Positions 17,222-28,283 of a DNA stretch of 64,000 bases are shown here, one piece after another. The stretch spans positions 932,242 through 996,241 of the forward strand of contig CP070671.1 of assembly GCA_020351875.1 (NCBI GenBank). Direction: 5' to 3'. A program made the translations under genes and the position numbers. The DNA comes from Chromatiales bacterium (GTDB lineage Bacteria; Pseudomonadota; Gammaproteobacteria; Steroidobacterales; GCA-2729495). Position 1 is the first letter of the stretch. Every line of letters starts with the position of its first letter. The notes under the pieces were generated by a model. It saw only the letters and a program-made list of their open reading frames with translations, searched no databases and was not told the origin of the DNA.

Positions 17222-18142
17222 ATGACCCTCGGACTACTGGGCCTCGGGCGGATGGGCGGCAACATGGCGCGCCGGCTGCGCCTGGCAGACATCCCCGTCA
17301 CCGGCTGGAATCGCCAGCGGGACGTCAGCGATGCGCTGGCTGAAGAGAGCGGCCTGGTCGCGGTCGGCACCGTCGAAGAACTGGTGGCTACCCTGCCCCC
17401 GCCACGCACCGTCTGGCTGATGCTGCCGGCCGGCGACATTACGGAACAGTACGTGACACAAGTCGGCGAGCTGCTCGACCCGGGCGACCTGCTCGTGGAC
17501 GGCGCCAACTCCTGGTTCAAGGACTCGGTGCGCCGCAACGAGGCGCTGCGTGCTCGCGGCCTGGAGTTTGTGGATGCCGGTGTGTCCGGCGGCATCTGGG
17601 GCCTGAAAGAAGGTTACGCGCTGATGGTGGGCGGCAGCGATGCGGCCGTCGAGCGACTGACGCCGATACTCAAAGCCCTCGCCCCTGCAGCGGATCGCGG
17701 CTGGGTGCACTGCGGGCCGGCCGGTTCGGGGCATTTCGCGAAGATGGTCCACAACGGCATCGAGTACGGAATGATGCAGGCCTACGCCGAAGGCTTCGCG
17801 CTGTTGCGTGGCCGGGAAGAGTTCGACCTGGACCTGGCGGCGATTGCGGAAAGCTGGCGCCACGGCAGCGTCGTGCGCAGCTGGCTGCTGGACCTGACAG
17901 CGGAATTCCTGGCCGAAGACCAGGGTCTGGAAGACCTCGCACCAGTCGTTGCCGACTCCGGCGAAGGGCGCTGGACCGCCGTGGAAGCGGTTGAACAGGG
18001 GATCCCGGCGCCGGTCATCACCACCGCGTTGGCCATGCGCTTCGCCAGCCAGGGCCGCAACGACTACGCAGCGCGGGTGCTTGCGAGCATGCGGCGGGCC
18101 TTCGGCGGCCACGCGGTCACGACTCGTCCTGATAAGGGCTGA
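17222..18142 (+). CDS. gnd: 6-phosphogluconate dehydrogenase, short (decarboxylating) form
   Basis: Converts 6-phosphogluconate to ribulose 5-phosphate with NAD(P)+ reduction and CO2 loss. The N-terminal Rossmann motif is [16 protein letters not shown]. The substrate loop [21 protein letters not shown] and the catalytic region [19 protein letters not shown] (Lys and the HNGIEY block) are intact. At 306 residues it belongs to the short GntZ/YqeC-type subgroup, often NAD-preferring, rather than the 470-residue form. The ATG follows AGGAAG. It is the first gene of gnd-zwf-pgl, with 2 bp to zwf. Confidence 0.93.
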   Translation: MTLGLLGLGRMGGNMARRLRLADIPVTGWNRQRDVSDALAEESGLVAVGTVEELVATLPPPRTVWLMLPAGDITEQYVTQVGELLDPGDLLVDGANSWFKDSVRRNEALRARGLEFVDAGVSGGIWGLKEGYALMVGGSDAAVERLTPILKALAPAADRGWVHCGPAGSGHFAKMVHNGIEYGMMQAYAEGFALLRGREEFDLDLAAIAESWRHGSVVRSWLLDLTAEFLAEDQGLEDLAPVVADSGEGRWTAVEAVEQGIPAPVITTALAMRFASQGRNDYAARVLASMRRAFGGHAVTTRPDKG

Positions 18143-18144
18143 CC

Positions 18145-19600
<1,456 letters not shown>

Positions 19601-19611
<11 letters not shown>

Positions 19612-20326
19612 GACGTCCTGCAGCCCGGACTGGCGGGTCTGTGCGGATGCCGCAGCCCTCGCCACCGAAGCGGCCGCGTGTGTGGCTGCGCTCGCGGAGG
19701 CCGCCATCCAGCGGCGGGGGGAATTTCGCATCGCACTGGCGGGCGGCACGACGCCCCAGGCCCTGTATCGCGAACTGCGATCGCTGGCCGCCGACTGGGC
19801 CGCCTGGCACATCTATTTCGGCGATGAACGCTGCGTACCGGCCGACGATCCCGACCGCAACGACCGGATGGCCCGCGAAGCCTGGCTGGATCACGTGCCG
19901 ATTCCAGCGGCCCACGTGCACCCGATCCCGGCCGAGGCCGGCGCCACCGCAGCCGCGCGCATTTACGCCGATGCACTGCAAAGCGCCGGACGCCTGGATC
20001 TCGCGTTGCTGGGCGTCGGCGAAGACGGCCACACAGCCAGCCTGTTCCCGGGCATGGACCTCGGCGATGCACCCGATGCACCGCTGGTTCTGCCGGTCTA
20101 CGGCGCGCCCAAACCCCCGGCCGAACGGGTGACCCTGAGCCTCGCCGCACTGAACGCGGCGCGGTCCATCATCGTAATCGCCGACGGACCCGGCAAACGC
20201 AACGCCATCGCGAAATGGCAGTCGGGCGCAGATCTTCCCATCTCCCGTCTCGCACCATCGGAAACACTGCTCGTGTTCCTCACCGAGTCCGCCGCGCCGG
20301 ATGGATTGCCAGGTAGTTCCCGGTAG
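19601..20326 (+). CDS. pgl: 6-phosphogluconolactonase
   Basis: Hydrolyses 6-phosphogluconolactone, the middle step between the zwf and gnd products. The 241-residue protein shows the glucosamine/galactosamine-6-phosphate isomerase-like fold with [12 protein letters not shown], the [10 protein letters not shown] block and the [14 protein letters not shown] signature of DevB-type lactonases. The ATG lies inside the zwf 3' end (11-bp overlap). A strong hairpin begins directly after the stop codon. Confidence 0.95.
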
Positions 20327-20358
20327 AAGCGGCTCTTCAGTCGGAACTGAAGCCGCTT
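20327..20358. repeat. Hairpin with REP-like core after pgl
   Basis: An imperfect stem (20327-20340 with 20347-20358, one bulged base, 6-base loop) starts one base after the pgl stop. Its right arm, with the next few bases (20347-20363), matches the REP-like core at 16980-16996 in 15 of 17 positions. It may serve as a 3' mRNA-stabilising or transcription-stopping element; no T tract follows. Confidence 0.65.
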
Positions 20359-20380
20359 ACACCAGGACACTACCGGCGCA

Positions 20381-20597
20381 GCAGACGCGCAGGCGATTTT
20401 TTCCTGAGCGACTTTTTCGGAGCGAAGGAAAAGATTCGCCGATAGCGGCTGCGGCAACGAAGGGCAACCGATGGCGCCCGAAACCACTCCCGCTAGCCAG
20501 CTGCCCGGCCAGCAGTCGCGCAGCCGATTTGTTCCCGAGGGAGTTTTTCCGACCGAGGGAATAAATTCGGCGAAAGCGGCTGTGGCAACGAAGGGCG
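20381..20597. repeat. Two direct copies of an 86-bp structured repeat
   Basis: Copies 20381-20466 and 20512-20597 (period 131 bp) align without gaps, with 71 of 86 identical bases. Bases 12-60 of each copy form a long imperfect hairpin. Several differences between copies are paired exchanges that keep the stem: positions 13/59 (G-C to C-G), 25/46 (T-A to C-G), 29/42 (C-G to G-C) and 32/39 (C-G to G-C). The 3' part (AGCGGCTGYGGCAACGAAGGGC) is nearly invariant. There is no coding sequence in the region; it fills the gap between pgl and the convergent TonB-domain gene. Confidence 0.75.
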
Positions 20598-20623
20598 ACA
20601 GTCGAGATCGCCGCTGATCGCTT

Positions 20624-21688
20624 CTAGGTGGACCCCCCGGGAAGCTCCAGCAGCGTAAACCGCGCACCGCGTTTACCGGTCAGGTACACGTCACAATCCC
20701 CCCACTCCGCCGGCAGCGTCCACGTCACCCCTTCCTTGGGCTTGTGTTTCGCGCGACCCCACTCGCAACGAAAATCCACCTGGTCGAGCTTGCCGCGTAT
20801 CGCCTCGAGCGAGACCTGGCGGCGCAGCAGGCGGCGTGTCCACAACGGCCTGCCGGCGACGTCGACCAGCGCTCCCTGCACGCTCAGGACTTCCCGGCCG
20901 GTGGCCAGTTCCCGCAGCGCAGTCGCCGCCTCACGGAGCTGCGGGTAGCCGTCCAGCGCGCCGGACTGGCGTTCGAGCCGACTGTAGACCATCAGGGCCC
21001 CGGCATGGTCGTTCGCGCGCAGCCGCAACACGAACATCTTGCGCAGCGCGGCCTGGTAGAAATCCTTTTCCAGGTAGGCCACACCGCCGCGTGTCGCCCG
21101 CTCCAGGCCCGCCAGGGCCTTGCCATCGTCGCCGGCCGCTTCACCGATCAGCCCGTACAACGCCCACAGGCGCGCGGTTTCATAGAGATTCCACCCGTCA
21201 TGGTCGCGAAGGCTTTGCCATTCCTGCTCTGCCCCGACGGCATCGCCCTCCGCCAGCCGCTCGGATGCGCGCGTGTAGCCTTCCCGAAAGCGCAGGCCGG
21301 CACCACGGCGCGGCAGGTCCATGGCAAAGCTCAGCACCAGGCGTGTCTGGCGTTGTGGCACCGGCTCACCGTCCAGCGTGGCCGGATCGTAGCGCCAGCT
21401 CTTGACCGCGCGCAGCGCGGCCTTGTCGAAATCCGGTTCGCCGCTGGAGTCCTCAATCACCGGATCAGCGACCGCCCCGTTCTCGCGAATCACAAAGCTC
21501 AGCATGACCCAGCCTTCCTGGCTGCGCCGCTTTGAAGCGCCGGGATATTTGGGGGGTGTCTGCTTGAGTATCGTGGCCCGGGTGCCCGCATAGCGGGGCG
21601 CGGTGGCCTGGCTCCAGGCTGCCGACACGACGACAGTGCAGAGGAAGGCCAGGACCGGACCTGCAAACCGGACAGCCAGCGGGCTCAG
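20624..21688 (-). CDS. Periplasmic TonB C-terminal-domain protein with probable CTG start
   Basis: About 354 residues. After a signal peptide comes a TonB-type C-terminal domain (about 40-125: PPKYPGASKRRSQEGWVMLS, then SWRYDPATLDGEPVPQRQ), followed by a helical TPR-like region and a C-terminal domain of unknown type. The first standard start (GTG at 21628) would cut the signal peptide in half. Reading upstream in frame gives LAVRFAGPVLAFLCTVVVSA, with no ATG, GTG or TTG. A CTG at 21688, overlapping the CBS gene stop as CTGA and preceded by GGAG, gives the full leader. There is no TonB membrane anchor with Pro-rich linker, so it is not a standard energy transducer. Confidence 0.75.
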   Translation of the reverse strand: MSPLAVRFAGPVLAFLCTVVVSAAWSQATAPRYAGTRATILKQTPPKYPGASKRRSQEGWVMLSFVIRENGAVADPVIEDSSGEPDFDKAALRAVKSWRYDPATLDGEPVPQRQTRLVLSFAMDLPRRGAGLRFREGYTRASERLAEGDAVGAEQEWQSLRDHDGWNLYETARLWALYGLIGEAAGDDGKALAGLERATRGGVAYLEKDFYQAALRKMFVLRLRANDHAGALMVYSRLERQSGALDGYPQLREAATALRELATGREVLSVQGALVDVAGRPLWTRRLLRRQVSLEAIRGKLDQVDFRCEWGRAKHKPKEGVTWTLPAEWGDCDVYLTGKRGARFTLLELPGGST

Positions 21689-22083
21689 TAGATCTTCTCC
21701 AGCGCGCGCAGCACGTCGCGGCGGCTGATCTGGCCCACCAGGCGCTGCCGCTCCAGCACCGGGAAGCGCCGCAGTTTGCTCTCGAGGAATTCCTCGGCGA
21801 GCTCCACGATGCTGTCGTCCGCATCTACCGTTTTCACGCCATGGCTCATGTACTCGCTCACGCTGCCGCCCAGCTCGCCGTGGTAGCTTGCCTGTATTGC
21901 GATCGGCAGGCAGTCCGACTCCGACAGCATGCCGACCACGTTGCCGCGCAGGTCGACGACCGGCAGGCCGGAAATGCGATGTTCAATCAACAGGTGCACG
22001 GCCTCCAAGATTTGCGTGTCGGGCGTCACCGTAATCGGATTCGCCGCCATGTAATCCCGGACTCTGACTTTTCGCAGTGGCAT
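21685..22083 (-). CDS. Tandem CBS-domain protein
   Basis: A 132-residue protein made of two CBS domains (about 8-65 and 75-132), which usually bind adenosine nucleotides and act as regulatory modules. Visible signatures are MAANPITVTPDTQILEAVHL with ISGLPVVD, then MSHGVKTVDADDSIVELAE with LRRFPVLE and LVGQISRRDVLRAL. There is no attached effector domain, so its partner is unknown. Its stop codon overlaps the probable start of the downstream TonB-domain gene, suggesting coupling. Confidence 0.9.
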   Translation of the reverse strand: MPLRKVRVRDYMAANPITVTPDTQILEAVHLLIEHRISGLPVVDLRGNVVGMLSESDCLPIAIQASYHGELGGSVSEYMSHGVKTVDADDSIVELAEEFLESKLRRFPVLERQRLVGQISRRDVLRALEKIY

Positions 22084-22139
22084 GGTGAGCCCCCTTAACC
22101 CGGTGTCACGTCAGTCGGCAGGCCGCGGGTAGCCAAGCG

Positions 22140-22322
22140 TCAGCCCCGCTCACCGCGGCGTCGGCGACACGGCCGGCTGCACGCCGCGCACTGGCTGCCG
22201 CCGTCCAGGCCGGCCAGCGCTCCGCAGCTGCCCCGAATGCCGCCGCGGCCGAGCAGGCGCCCGACCGACATCGCCACAACGGCGGCCAACATCAACAACA
22301 AGCTGACCAGAAACACTTCCAT
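22140..22322 (-). CDS. nqrM: Na+-NQR maturation protein NqrM (DUF539)
   Basis: A 60-residue protein with one N-terminal membrane helix (VFLVSLLLMLAAVVAMSVG) followed by a Cys-rich tail (CGAL, CAACSRPC). This is the form of NqrM, which is thought to supply iron for the Cys-ligated centre of NqrD/NqrE. Start ATG at 22322 lies two bases after the nqrF stop; an in-frame TTG at 22328 is less likely. As the last gene of nqrABCDEF-M, its place fits the known pattern. Confidence 0.9.
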   Translation of the reverse strand: MEVFLVSLLLMLAAVVAMSVGRLLGRGGIRGSCGALAGLDGGSQCAACSRPCRRRRGERG

Positions 22323-22324
22323 CT

Positions 22325-23548
22325 TCAACCCCCGAAGTCGTCGAGCATGATGTTTTCACGCTCCACGCCAAGGTTCTCCAGCATGTCGATCACCGCAGCA
22401 TTCATCACCGGCGGCCCGCAAAGGTAATACTCGCAGTCTTCAGGCGCCGGGTGATCCCGGAGGTATTCCTGGTACAGGACCTTGTGGATGAAGCCGGTGT
22501 GCCCGTCCCACTGGTCTTCCGGCAACGGCTCGGACAGCGCCACATACCAGTCGAAATTGTCGTGATCGGCGGCCAGCCCGTCGAAATCTTCCACGTAGAA
22601 CATCTCGCGCTTGCTGCGCGCGCCGTACCAGAAGCTGATCTTGCGAGTCGACTGCAGGCGCCGCAGCTGGTCGAAGATATGCGAACGCATCGGCGCCATG
22701 CCGGCACCACCGCCGACGAAGACCATCTCCTTGTCGGTGTCGCGGGCGTAGAACTCGCCGTAGGGGCCCGAGACTTTCACTTCATCGCCGGGCTTCAGGC
22801 CAAAGATGTAGGACGACATCGCACCGGGCGGCACCTTGGTCCACAACGCCGGCGGGGGTGTGGCGATGCGCACGTTCAGCATGATGATTTCCCGCTCTTC
22901 GGGATAATTCGCCATGGAGTAGGCGCGCACCAGCGGCGCCTTCACCCTCGCGTGCAGGTCCCAGAGCTTGTAGTGATCCCACTCGCTCCGGAACGCGTCA
23001 TCGACGTCGATGTCCTTGAAGTCCAGTTCGTAGGCCGGGCACTCGATCTGGATGTAACCACCAGCCTTGAAATCCAGCGTCTCACCCTGCGGCAGTTCCA
23101 GCACCAGCTCCTTGATGAAGGTCGCGACGTTGTGGTTCGACCGGACCCTGCAGGTCCATTCCTTCACGCCGAAGACCTCGTCCGGCACGAAGATCTTCAT
23201 GTCGTGCTTCACGGTCACCTGGCAGGCCAGGCGCTCGCCTTCCCGCGCCTCCCGCTTGCTGATCAGGGACTCCTCGGTGGGCAGAATGGCGCCACCGCCT
23301 TCCAGGATCCGGCAGCGGCACTGGCCGCAAGTGCCGCCGCCACCGCACGCAGAAGCCAGGAACAACTGGGCGTCGCCGAGGGCTGTCAGCAGCTTGCCGC
23401 CCACCGGTACACGCAGCGTGCGTTCATCGTTGATCAGCAGGTCCACGTCACCCGACGGCACCAGCCGGCTGCGGGCGGCCAGGATGAAGACCACCAGCAG
23501 CATGACCACCGCGGTAAACAACACAACGCCGAGGATGATTTCCTGCAT
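22325..23548 (-). CDS. nqrF: Na+-NQR subunit F (NADH dehydrogenase, FAD and 2Fe-2S)
   Basis: Entry point for NADH electrons in the sodium-pumping NADH:ubiquinone oxidoreductase. It has one N-terminal membrane helix, a 2Fe-2S domain with the cluster Cys in [14 protein letters not shown] plus ACQV further on, an FAD-binding motif [11 protein letters not shown] and an NADH-binding part with [17 protein letters not shown] and a C-terminal YYLCGPPVM. Length 407 aa is normal. It is followed directly by nqrM. Confidence 0.97.
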   Translation of the reverse strand: MQEIILGVVLFTAVVMLLVVFILAARSRLVPSGDVDLLINDERTLRVPVGGKLLTALGDAQLFLASACGGGGTCGQCRCRILEGGGAILPTEESLISKREAREGERLACQVTVKHDMKIFVPDEVFGVKEWTCRVRSNHNVATFIKELVLELPQGETLDFKAGGYIQIECPAYELDFKDIDVDDAFRSEWDHYKLWDLHARVKAPLVRAYSMANYPEEREIIMLNVRIATPPPALWTKVPPGAMSSYIFGLKPGDEVKVSGPYGEFYARDTDKEMVFVGGGAGMAPMRSHIFDQLRRLQSTRKISFWYGARSKREMFYVEDFDGLAADHDNFDWYVALSEPLPEDQWDGHTGFIHKVLYQEYLRDHPAPEDCEYYLCGPPVMNAAVIDMLENLGVERENIMLDDFGG

Positions 23549-23566
23549 GCCGATCCTCTCAGCGCG

Positions 23567-24175
23567 TTACAGCTGGATACCCGAGAAGGCCATGAAGCCG
23601 AGGGACATCAGGCCGACGGTGATAAACGTAATCCCCAGGCCCTGCAGGCCCTCCGGCACATCGCTGTATTTCAGCTTCTCGCGGATGCCCGCCAGCGCGA
23701 TCACGGCGAGCGCCCAGCCGATGCCGCCGCCCAGGCCGAAGACCAGGCTCTCGGTGAAGTTATAGCTCCGCTCCACCATGAACAGCGATGCACCGAGAAT
23801 CGCGCAGTTCACGGTAATCAGCGGCAGGAAGATACCCAGCGCGTTGTACAGCGCCGGGAAATAACGGTCCAGCACCATTTCAAGCACCTGCACGATGGCC
23901 GCGATGACCCCAATGTAGGTGATCAGCCCGAGAAAGCTCATGTCAACATACGGCAGACCGGCCCAGGCCAGCGCGCCCTTATCCAGCAGGAACTTGAACA
24001 ACAGGTTGTTGACCGGGACGGTGACCGTCATCACGACGATCACCGCAATACCGAGACCGAAGGCTGTCGCCACGCGCTTGGATACCGCGAGAAATGTGCA
24101 CATGCCGAGGAAGAAGGCGAGCGCCAGGTTCTCGACGAAGACCGACCGGACGAACAGGCTGATGATGTCATCCAT
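23567..24175 (-). CDS. nqrE: Na+-NQR subunit E
   Basis: Integral membrane subunit of 202 residues with six predicted helices, homologous to NqrD and to RnfA. With NqrD it coordinates an iron centre through membrane Cys residues; one candidate is in [10 protein letters not shown]. Family blocks [21 protein letters not shown] and [12 protein letters not shown] are clear. It abuts nqrD (one-base overlap) and lies 18 bp before nqrF. Confidence 0.96.
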   Translation of the reverse strand: MDDIISLFVRSVFVENLALAFFLGMCTFLAVSKRVATAFGLGIAVIVVMTVTVPVNNLLFKFLLDKGALAWAGLPYVDMSFLGLITYIGVIAAIVQVLEMVLDRYFPALYNALGIFLPLITVNCAILGASLFMVERSYNFTESLVFGLGGGIGWALAVIALAGIREKLKYSDVPEGLQGLGITFITVGLMSLGFMAFSGIQL

Positions 24176-24837
24176 CAGAGCACTTCCTGGCGGTGAATCG
24201 CGTGAATCTGGAATTCTTCCGGCTCCACCTGGTCACGCTTCCAGGTGCGGATGCCCCAGATCATCAGGCCGATGATGAAGAAGGCGCTGGGCGGCAACAG
24301 CAGCAGGCCATTGGGCACGTACCAGCCGCCGTCCTGGGCCGGCGTCAGGATCACGATGCCCAGCAGGCTGCCGGCACCAAAGAGTTCACGCACCGCCCCA
24401 ACGACTATCAGCACGGCGCTGTAGCCCAGGCCATTGCCCAGCCCGTCCAGCAGGCTCAGGCCTACCGGGTTCTTGCTGGCGAAGGCTTCGGCGCGACCCA
24501 GCACGATGCAGTTGGTGATGATCAGGCCGACGAACACGGACAACGATCGGGACACTTCGTACGCAAAGGCCTTCAACAACTGGTCCACCACGATGACGAG
24601 CGACGCGATGATCGTCATCTGCACGATGATGCGAATGCTGCTGGGCATGTGGTTGCGGATCGCGCTGACCGCGCCATTGGAGAACACGCAGACGACGGTC
24701 AGCGCCGCGCTCATTATCAATGAATTCAACAGGTTAGTCGTTACCGCCAGCGCCGAGCAAACGCCCAGCATCTGCAGCGTGACGGGGTTGTTGTCGACCA
24801 GCGGGTCGAACAGCACCTTGCGTGGTGACGCATCCAT
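24175..24837 (-). CDS. nqrD: Na+-NQR subunit D
   Basis: Integral membrane subunit (220 residues, six helices), the pseudosymmetric partner of NqrE. It shows [35 protein letters not shown] and [13 protein letters not shown], all NqrD signatures, with the Cys of the intramembrane iron site in ITNCIVLG. It lies one base after the nqrC stop and overlaps nqrE by one base. Confidence 0.96.
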   Translation of the reverse strand: MDASPRKVLFDPLVDNNPVTLQMLGVCSALAVTTNLLNSLIMSAALTVVCVFSNGAVSAIRNHMPSSIRIIVQMTIIASLVIVVDQLLKAFAYEVSRSLSVFVGLIITNCIVLGRAEAFASKNPVGLSLLDGLGNGLGYSAVLIVVGAVRELFGAGSLLGIVILTPAQDGGWYVPNGLLLLPPSAFFIIGLMIWGIRTWKRDQVEPEEFQIHAIHRQEVL

Positions 24838-24838
24838 C

Positions 24839-25639
24839 TCAGGCTCCTCCCGTGCGCAGATTGTCGAGAAACTGCCCGAAGCCCGATTCCCCGAACCAGA
24901 AGACGATCATGTTCGACACACCGTTGCCGGTGAGCGTTGCGCCGGCCATGCCATCCACTTCGTGAATGGCATTCGGGCTGGCCGAGTCCACGCGCCCCCG
25001 AATCACCCGCAACCGCGGTTGTCCCTGCGCGTCGAAGATCTGCCGACCTGCCCACAGGGCCCGCCAGTCCGGATCCTCGATCTCATCGCCGAGCCCCGGC
25101 GTTTCGGCATGTTCGTAGAAATTGATCGCGGCGACCGTATTCAGGTCGCCTTCCAGCGCTATGAATGCAAACATCGTGGACCAGAGCCCGTAGGCGCGCA
25201 CCGGCAGAACCAGCCGACTGATCGCGTCGCCGTCGCGCAGTATGTAGACCCGCGCATAACGTTCCCGGCGGCCCAGACCGGCCACATCGTCATCATCCGG
25301 AATCTCGTCGCTCATGTTGGGGTCACGCTTCGCGGCCCGCGGGTCGAAAGTGGCCGGGTTGACCGCATCGGTAAACTGCCCCGTATCCAGGTTCACGATC
25401 CGCGCCTCGATCTGCTGAAACAGCTGATTGACCTGCACGTCTTCTTCGCCCTCTTCGATCAGGCCCGCGGCCAGCAGCACGTTCATCCGCCGGTTTTCCT
25501 GTTGCTGCGCGGCCTGGATCGGCGCCAGCAGCACCGCAGCCGAGGAGACCATCAGCGAACACACCAGGCACAGGCTCACGGCGATGAACACGATCTTGCG
25601 CGAATCGTCGTTCGGCAGGTCCAGCAGCCGGCGAATCAT
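24839..25639 (-). CDS. nqrC: Na+-NQR subunit C (covalent FMN subunit)
   Basis: A periplasmically exposed flavoprotein subunit with one N-terminal helix and an FMN attached to a Thr by ApbE. The attachment region reads [13 protein letters not shown]; the Thr is present, but the Ser or Thr normally three residues before it (SGAT) is Ala. The rest of the family pattern ([30 protein letters not shown]) is intact. Length 266 aa is normal. It overlaps nqrB by 4 bp. Confidence 0.95.
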   Translation of the reverse strand: MIRRLLDLPNDDSRKIVFIAVSLCLVCSLMVSSAAVLLAPIQAAQQQENRRMNVLLAAGLIEEGEEDVQVNQLFQQIEARIVNLDTGQFTDAVNPATFDPRAAKRDPNMSDEIPDDDDVAGLGRRERYARVYILRDGDAISRLVLPVRAYGLWSTMFAFIALEGDLNTVAAINFYEHAETPGLGDEIEDPDWRALWAGRQIFDAQGQPRLRVIRGRVDSASPNAIHEVDGMAGATLTGNGVSNMIVFWFGESGFGQFLDNLRTGGA

Positions 25640-26859
25640 GACGACACCTGGCGGAAACGCCGCGCGCGGCGACGCACGTTGAACTGCACGACAAGATGGT
25701 CGAAGACCGGCGCAAACAGGTTCGCGAACAGGATCGCGAGCATGATGCCCTCGGGGTAGGCCGGGTTAACCACCCGTATCAGTACCGTCATGACCCCGAT
25801 CAGCGCGCCGAACACCCACCGACCCGGGTTCGTCATCGCGGCAGTGACCGGATCGGTGGCCATGAACACCATGCCGAAGGCGAAGCCGCCCAGCGCAAAA
25901 TGCCATTGCCAGTTCATCGCGAACATCGGGTTCGTGTCGCTGCCCACCGCGTTCAGCAACAGCGCGGTGGCGACCATGCCGACGAAGACGCCCGCCATGA
26001 TGCGCCACGATGCCACGCGGGTGTAAATCATGAATGCCGCGCCGAGCAGGCAGGCCAGTGCCGACGTGGATCCGATCGCGCCCTGGATGCTGCCGACAAA
26101 CGCGTCGCGCAGCGTGATCCCGGCAGACTCCAGGCCTGCCATGCCGCTACTGGCAGCAACGGCCAGTGGTGTCGCACCACTGAAGCCGTCGACGGCCGTC
26201 CAGACCGCGTCGCCGCTGAGGTCCGCGGGGTACGCAAAGAACAGGAACGCGCGGCCGGCCAGGGCCGGGTTCAGGAAGTTCTTGCCGGTGCCGCCGAAGA
26301 CCTCTTTCGCAATCACCACCCCAAAGCTGATACCCAGCGCGACCTGCCAGAGCGGAATGGTCGGCGGCAGAATCAGCGCGTACAGCATCGAGGTCACGAA
26401 GAAACCTTCGTTGATTTCGTGATTGCGCACGCCGGCGAACAGCACCTCCCACACCCCGCCCGCCACCATGGTGACCACATAGATCGGCAGGAAATACAGG
26501 AACCCGTGCCACAAGCAGTCGGCGAGGCTTGCCGGATCATAGCCGAGCCCGAGCAGCGCCAATGTTTCACCGCGCCAGCCCGGCGCCGCCGCAATGCCCA
26601 GGTCCTGCATCGCGAGGTTGGCCTGGTAGCCGGTGTTCCAGAACCCGACGAGCGCGGCGGGCATCACGGCAATGACGACGTAGATCATCACCCGCTTCAG
26701 ATCGATGCCATCGCGCAGATGCGGCGCCGTGGGCGTGACGTCCGGCGGCGAGTAGAAGATGGTATCGACCATCTCGTAGATGATGTGCAGATTTTCGTAG
26801 CGCCCGCCTTTCGTAAACAGCGGCTCGAGACGATCCAGCCAACGTCGCAAGCTGAGCAT
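25636..26859 (-). CDS. nqrB: Na+-NQR subunit B (covalent FMN, riboflavin, Na+ channel)
   Basis: The largest membrane subunit, carrying covalent FMN, riboflavin and the sodium path. Start taken at the ATG at 26859 (TGATG overlap with the nqrA stop); this gives the usual NqrB N-terminus ([20 protein letters not shown]) and 407 residues. An in-frame start 69 bp upstream would add a non-homologous leader. The ApbE target site is [10 protein letters not shown]. Blocks [33 protein letters not shown] and [15 protein letters not shown] are clear. Confidence 0.96.
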   Translation of the reverse strand: MLSLRRWLDRLEPLFTKGGRYENLHIIYEMVDTIFYSPPDVTPTAPHLRDGIDLKRVMIYVVIAVMPAALVGFWNTGYQANLAMQDLGIAAAPGWRGETLALLGLGYDPASLADCLWHGFLYFLPIYVVTMVAGGVWEVLFAGVRNHEINEGFFVTSMLYALILPPTIPLWQVALGISFGVVIAKEVFGGTGKNFLNPALAGRAFLFFAYPADLSGDAVWTAVDGFSGATPLAVAASSGMAGLESAGITLRDAFVGSIQGAIGSTSALACLLGAAFMIYTRVASWRIMAGVFVGMVATALLLNAVGSDTNPMFAMNWQWHFALGGFAFGMVFMATDPVTAAMTNPGRWVFGALIGVMTVLIRVVNPAYPEGIMLAILFANLFAPVFDHLVVQFNVRRRARRFRQVSS

Positions 26860-28217
26860 CAGCCTTCCTTCTCGATGATGTCGAGGTTCGCGCGCAGGGC
26901 CGGACCGTAGTCGTACTTGCCCGGGCACACGAAAGACATCAGGGCCAGGTCTTCTTCGTCGAGTTCCAGGCAGCCGAGTGTCTGGGCCACCGTCGTGTCC
27001 TGCACCAGCAGCGAGCGCAGCAGCTGGGTCGGCAGCAGATCCTGCGGCATCATGGACTCGTAGATGCCGATCGGCACCATCGCTCGTGGGCTGCCGTTCG
27101 TCGACGTGTTCAGTGCAAAGCGGCGCCCCGGGAACAAACGCGACACGAAGACGCGCGTCGCCGAAAACTTTTGCCGCCCCGGCCGGATCCAGCCGAACAG
27201 CTCACGCTCGCGACCCTCGGCCAGCACACTGACCTGGTTGTGGTAGCGCCCCAGGTAAGCCGCCCAGCTCGCGGCGCGGCGTCCCGACAGCACCGAACCC
27301 GAAATCACGCGCGACTCCACCGGCGGCAATTCAGCGCCGATCAGGTCATCCAGGTTCGCGCCGGCCCGCGTGCGCAGCAGGCGCGGGTTGTCAATCATCG
27401 GGCCACCGAACGCAATCACCCGCTCGGTCCACAACACGCCTTCGGTGAACAGCTTGCCGATGGCGATCACGTCCTGGTAGCCGACGGTCCACACGGAGCG
27501 CTCCAGGCTTACGGGCTCCAGGAAATGAATGTGCGTGCCAGCCAGGCCCGACGGATGCGGCCCGGCAAATTCGGCGATGACTGCCTGCACGGTGTCGGGC
27601 TTCGGCAACGACTCGCCCGCGCTCTGGCAGACATAGACCTTCCCCGTGGTCAGCGTAGTCAGCAGTTCCACGCCAGCGCGAAAACTATCGCCCTGTTCCG
27701 CAATGACGATACGGGGATCTGCCGCCAGCGGGTTGCTGTCGATGGCCGTGACGAAAATGGCGGCCGGTTCGGCGTCGGCGACTGGAATCTTGCTGAATGG
27801 CCGCGTGCGAAACGAGGTCCACAGCCCGGACTTCAGCAGTCGGTCGACAACCGTGCCCCGGTCCAGCGCGGCCAGGCTGTGGCTGTGCAGCGACGGAAAC
27901 ACCACGGCGGGCTCGTCCTCACCGTCCAGGCGAATGACCACCGACTGCAGCACGCGCCGCTGGCCCCGGTTGATTGCCGTGACCTCACCGCTGCCGGGTG
28001 CCACGAACGGCACGCCGGGCAACTTCTTGTGCGTGAACAGGCATTGGCCGAGCCGCACCCGGTCGCCGACCTGTACCTCCAGGGACGGCCGCAACCCGAG
28101 GAAATCCTGGCCCACGAGGGCCACGGATTTGACGGGCGGGACGTCGAAAACGGTCTGCTCCGGGGCGCCAGTCAGCGGTATGTCGAGACCACGACGAGAC
28201 CGAAAATGAGTGGACAT
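26859..28217 (-). CDS. nqrA: Na+-NQR subunit A
   Basis: Peripheral cytoplasmic subunit of 452 residues implicated in ubiquinone binding, and first gene of the operon. Family blocks include [14 protein letters not shown] near the N-terminus, [19 protein letters not shown], and the [16 protein letters not shown]-terminus. It is divergent from apbE with only 66 bp between the start codons. Confidence 0.96.
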   Translation of the reverse strand: MSTHFRSRRGLDIPLTGAPEQTVFDVPPVKSVALVGQDFLGLRPSLEVQVGDRVRLGQCLFTHKKLPGVPFVAPGSGEVTAINRGQRRVLQSVVIRLDGEDEPAVVFPSLHSHSLAALDRGTVVDRLLKSGLWTSFRTRPFSKIPVADAEPAAIFVTAIDSNPLAADPRIVIAEQGDSFRAGVELLTTLTTGKVYVCQSAGESLPKPDTVQAVIAEFAGPHPSGLAGTHIHFLEPVSLERSVWTVGYQDVIAIGKLFTEGVLWTERVIAFGGPMIDNPRLLRTRAGANLDDLIGAELPPVESRVISGSVLSGRRAASWAAYLGRYHNQVSVLAEGRERELFGWIRPGRQKFSATRVFVSRLFPGRRFALNTSTNGSPRAMVPIGIYESMMPQDLLPTQLLRSLLVQDTTVAQTLGCLELDEEDLALMSFVCPGKYDYGPALRANLDIIEKEG

Positions 28218-28232
28218 CCAGAGGGGCCTTCG

Positions 28233-28261
28233 TTGCGGCGAACAAAGCGGCGCTTATGATA
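28233..28261. promoter_or_regulatory. Divergent promoter region for nqr and apbE with overlapping -10 boxes
   Basis: On the plus strand TTGCGG (28233-28238), a 16-base spacer and TATGAT (28255-28260) form a plausible sigma70 promoter for apbE. On the minus strand TATCAT (28261-28256) could be the -10 of nqr, but its -35 (TGGCAG) is poor. The two -10 boxes overlap in the near-palindrome TTATGATAA. Prediction by eye only. Confidence 0.45.
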
Positions 28262-28283
28262 AAGAACCCGTTCGCCACCTGCC

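Noticed and set aside
20098-20667. A 189-codon minus-strand frame across the two-copy repeat
   Set aside because: Its internal duplication only mirrors the DNA repeat, and it overlaps pgl and the TonB-domain gene antisense.
22451-24196. A 581-codon plus-strand frame opposite nqrF/nqrE
   Set aside because: Entirely antisense to nqr genes with clear motifs; its composition (His, Gln, Asp, Arg rich) is that of a shadow frame.
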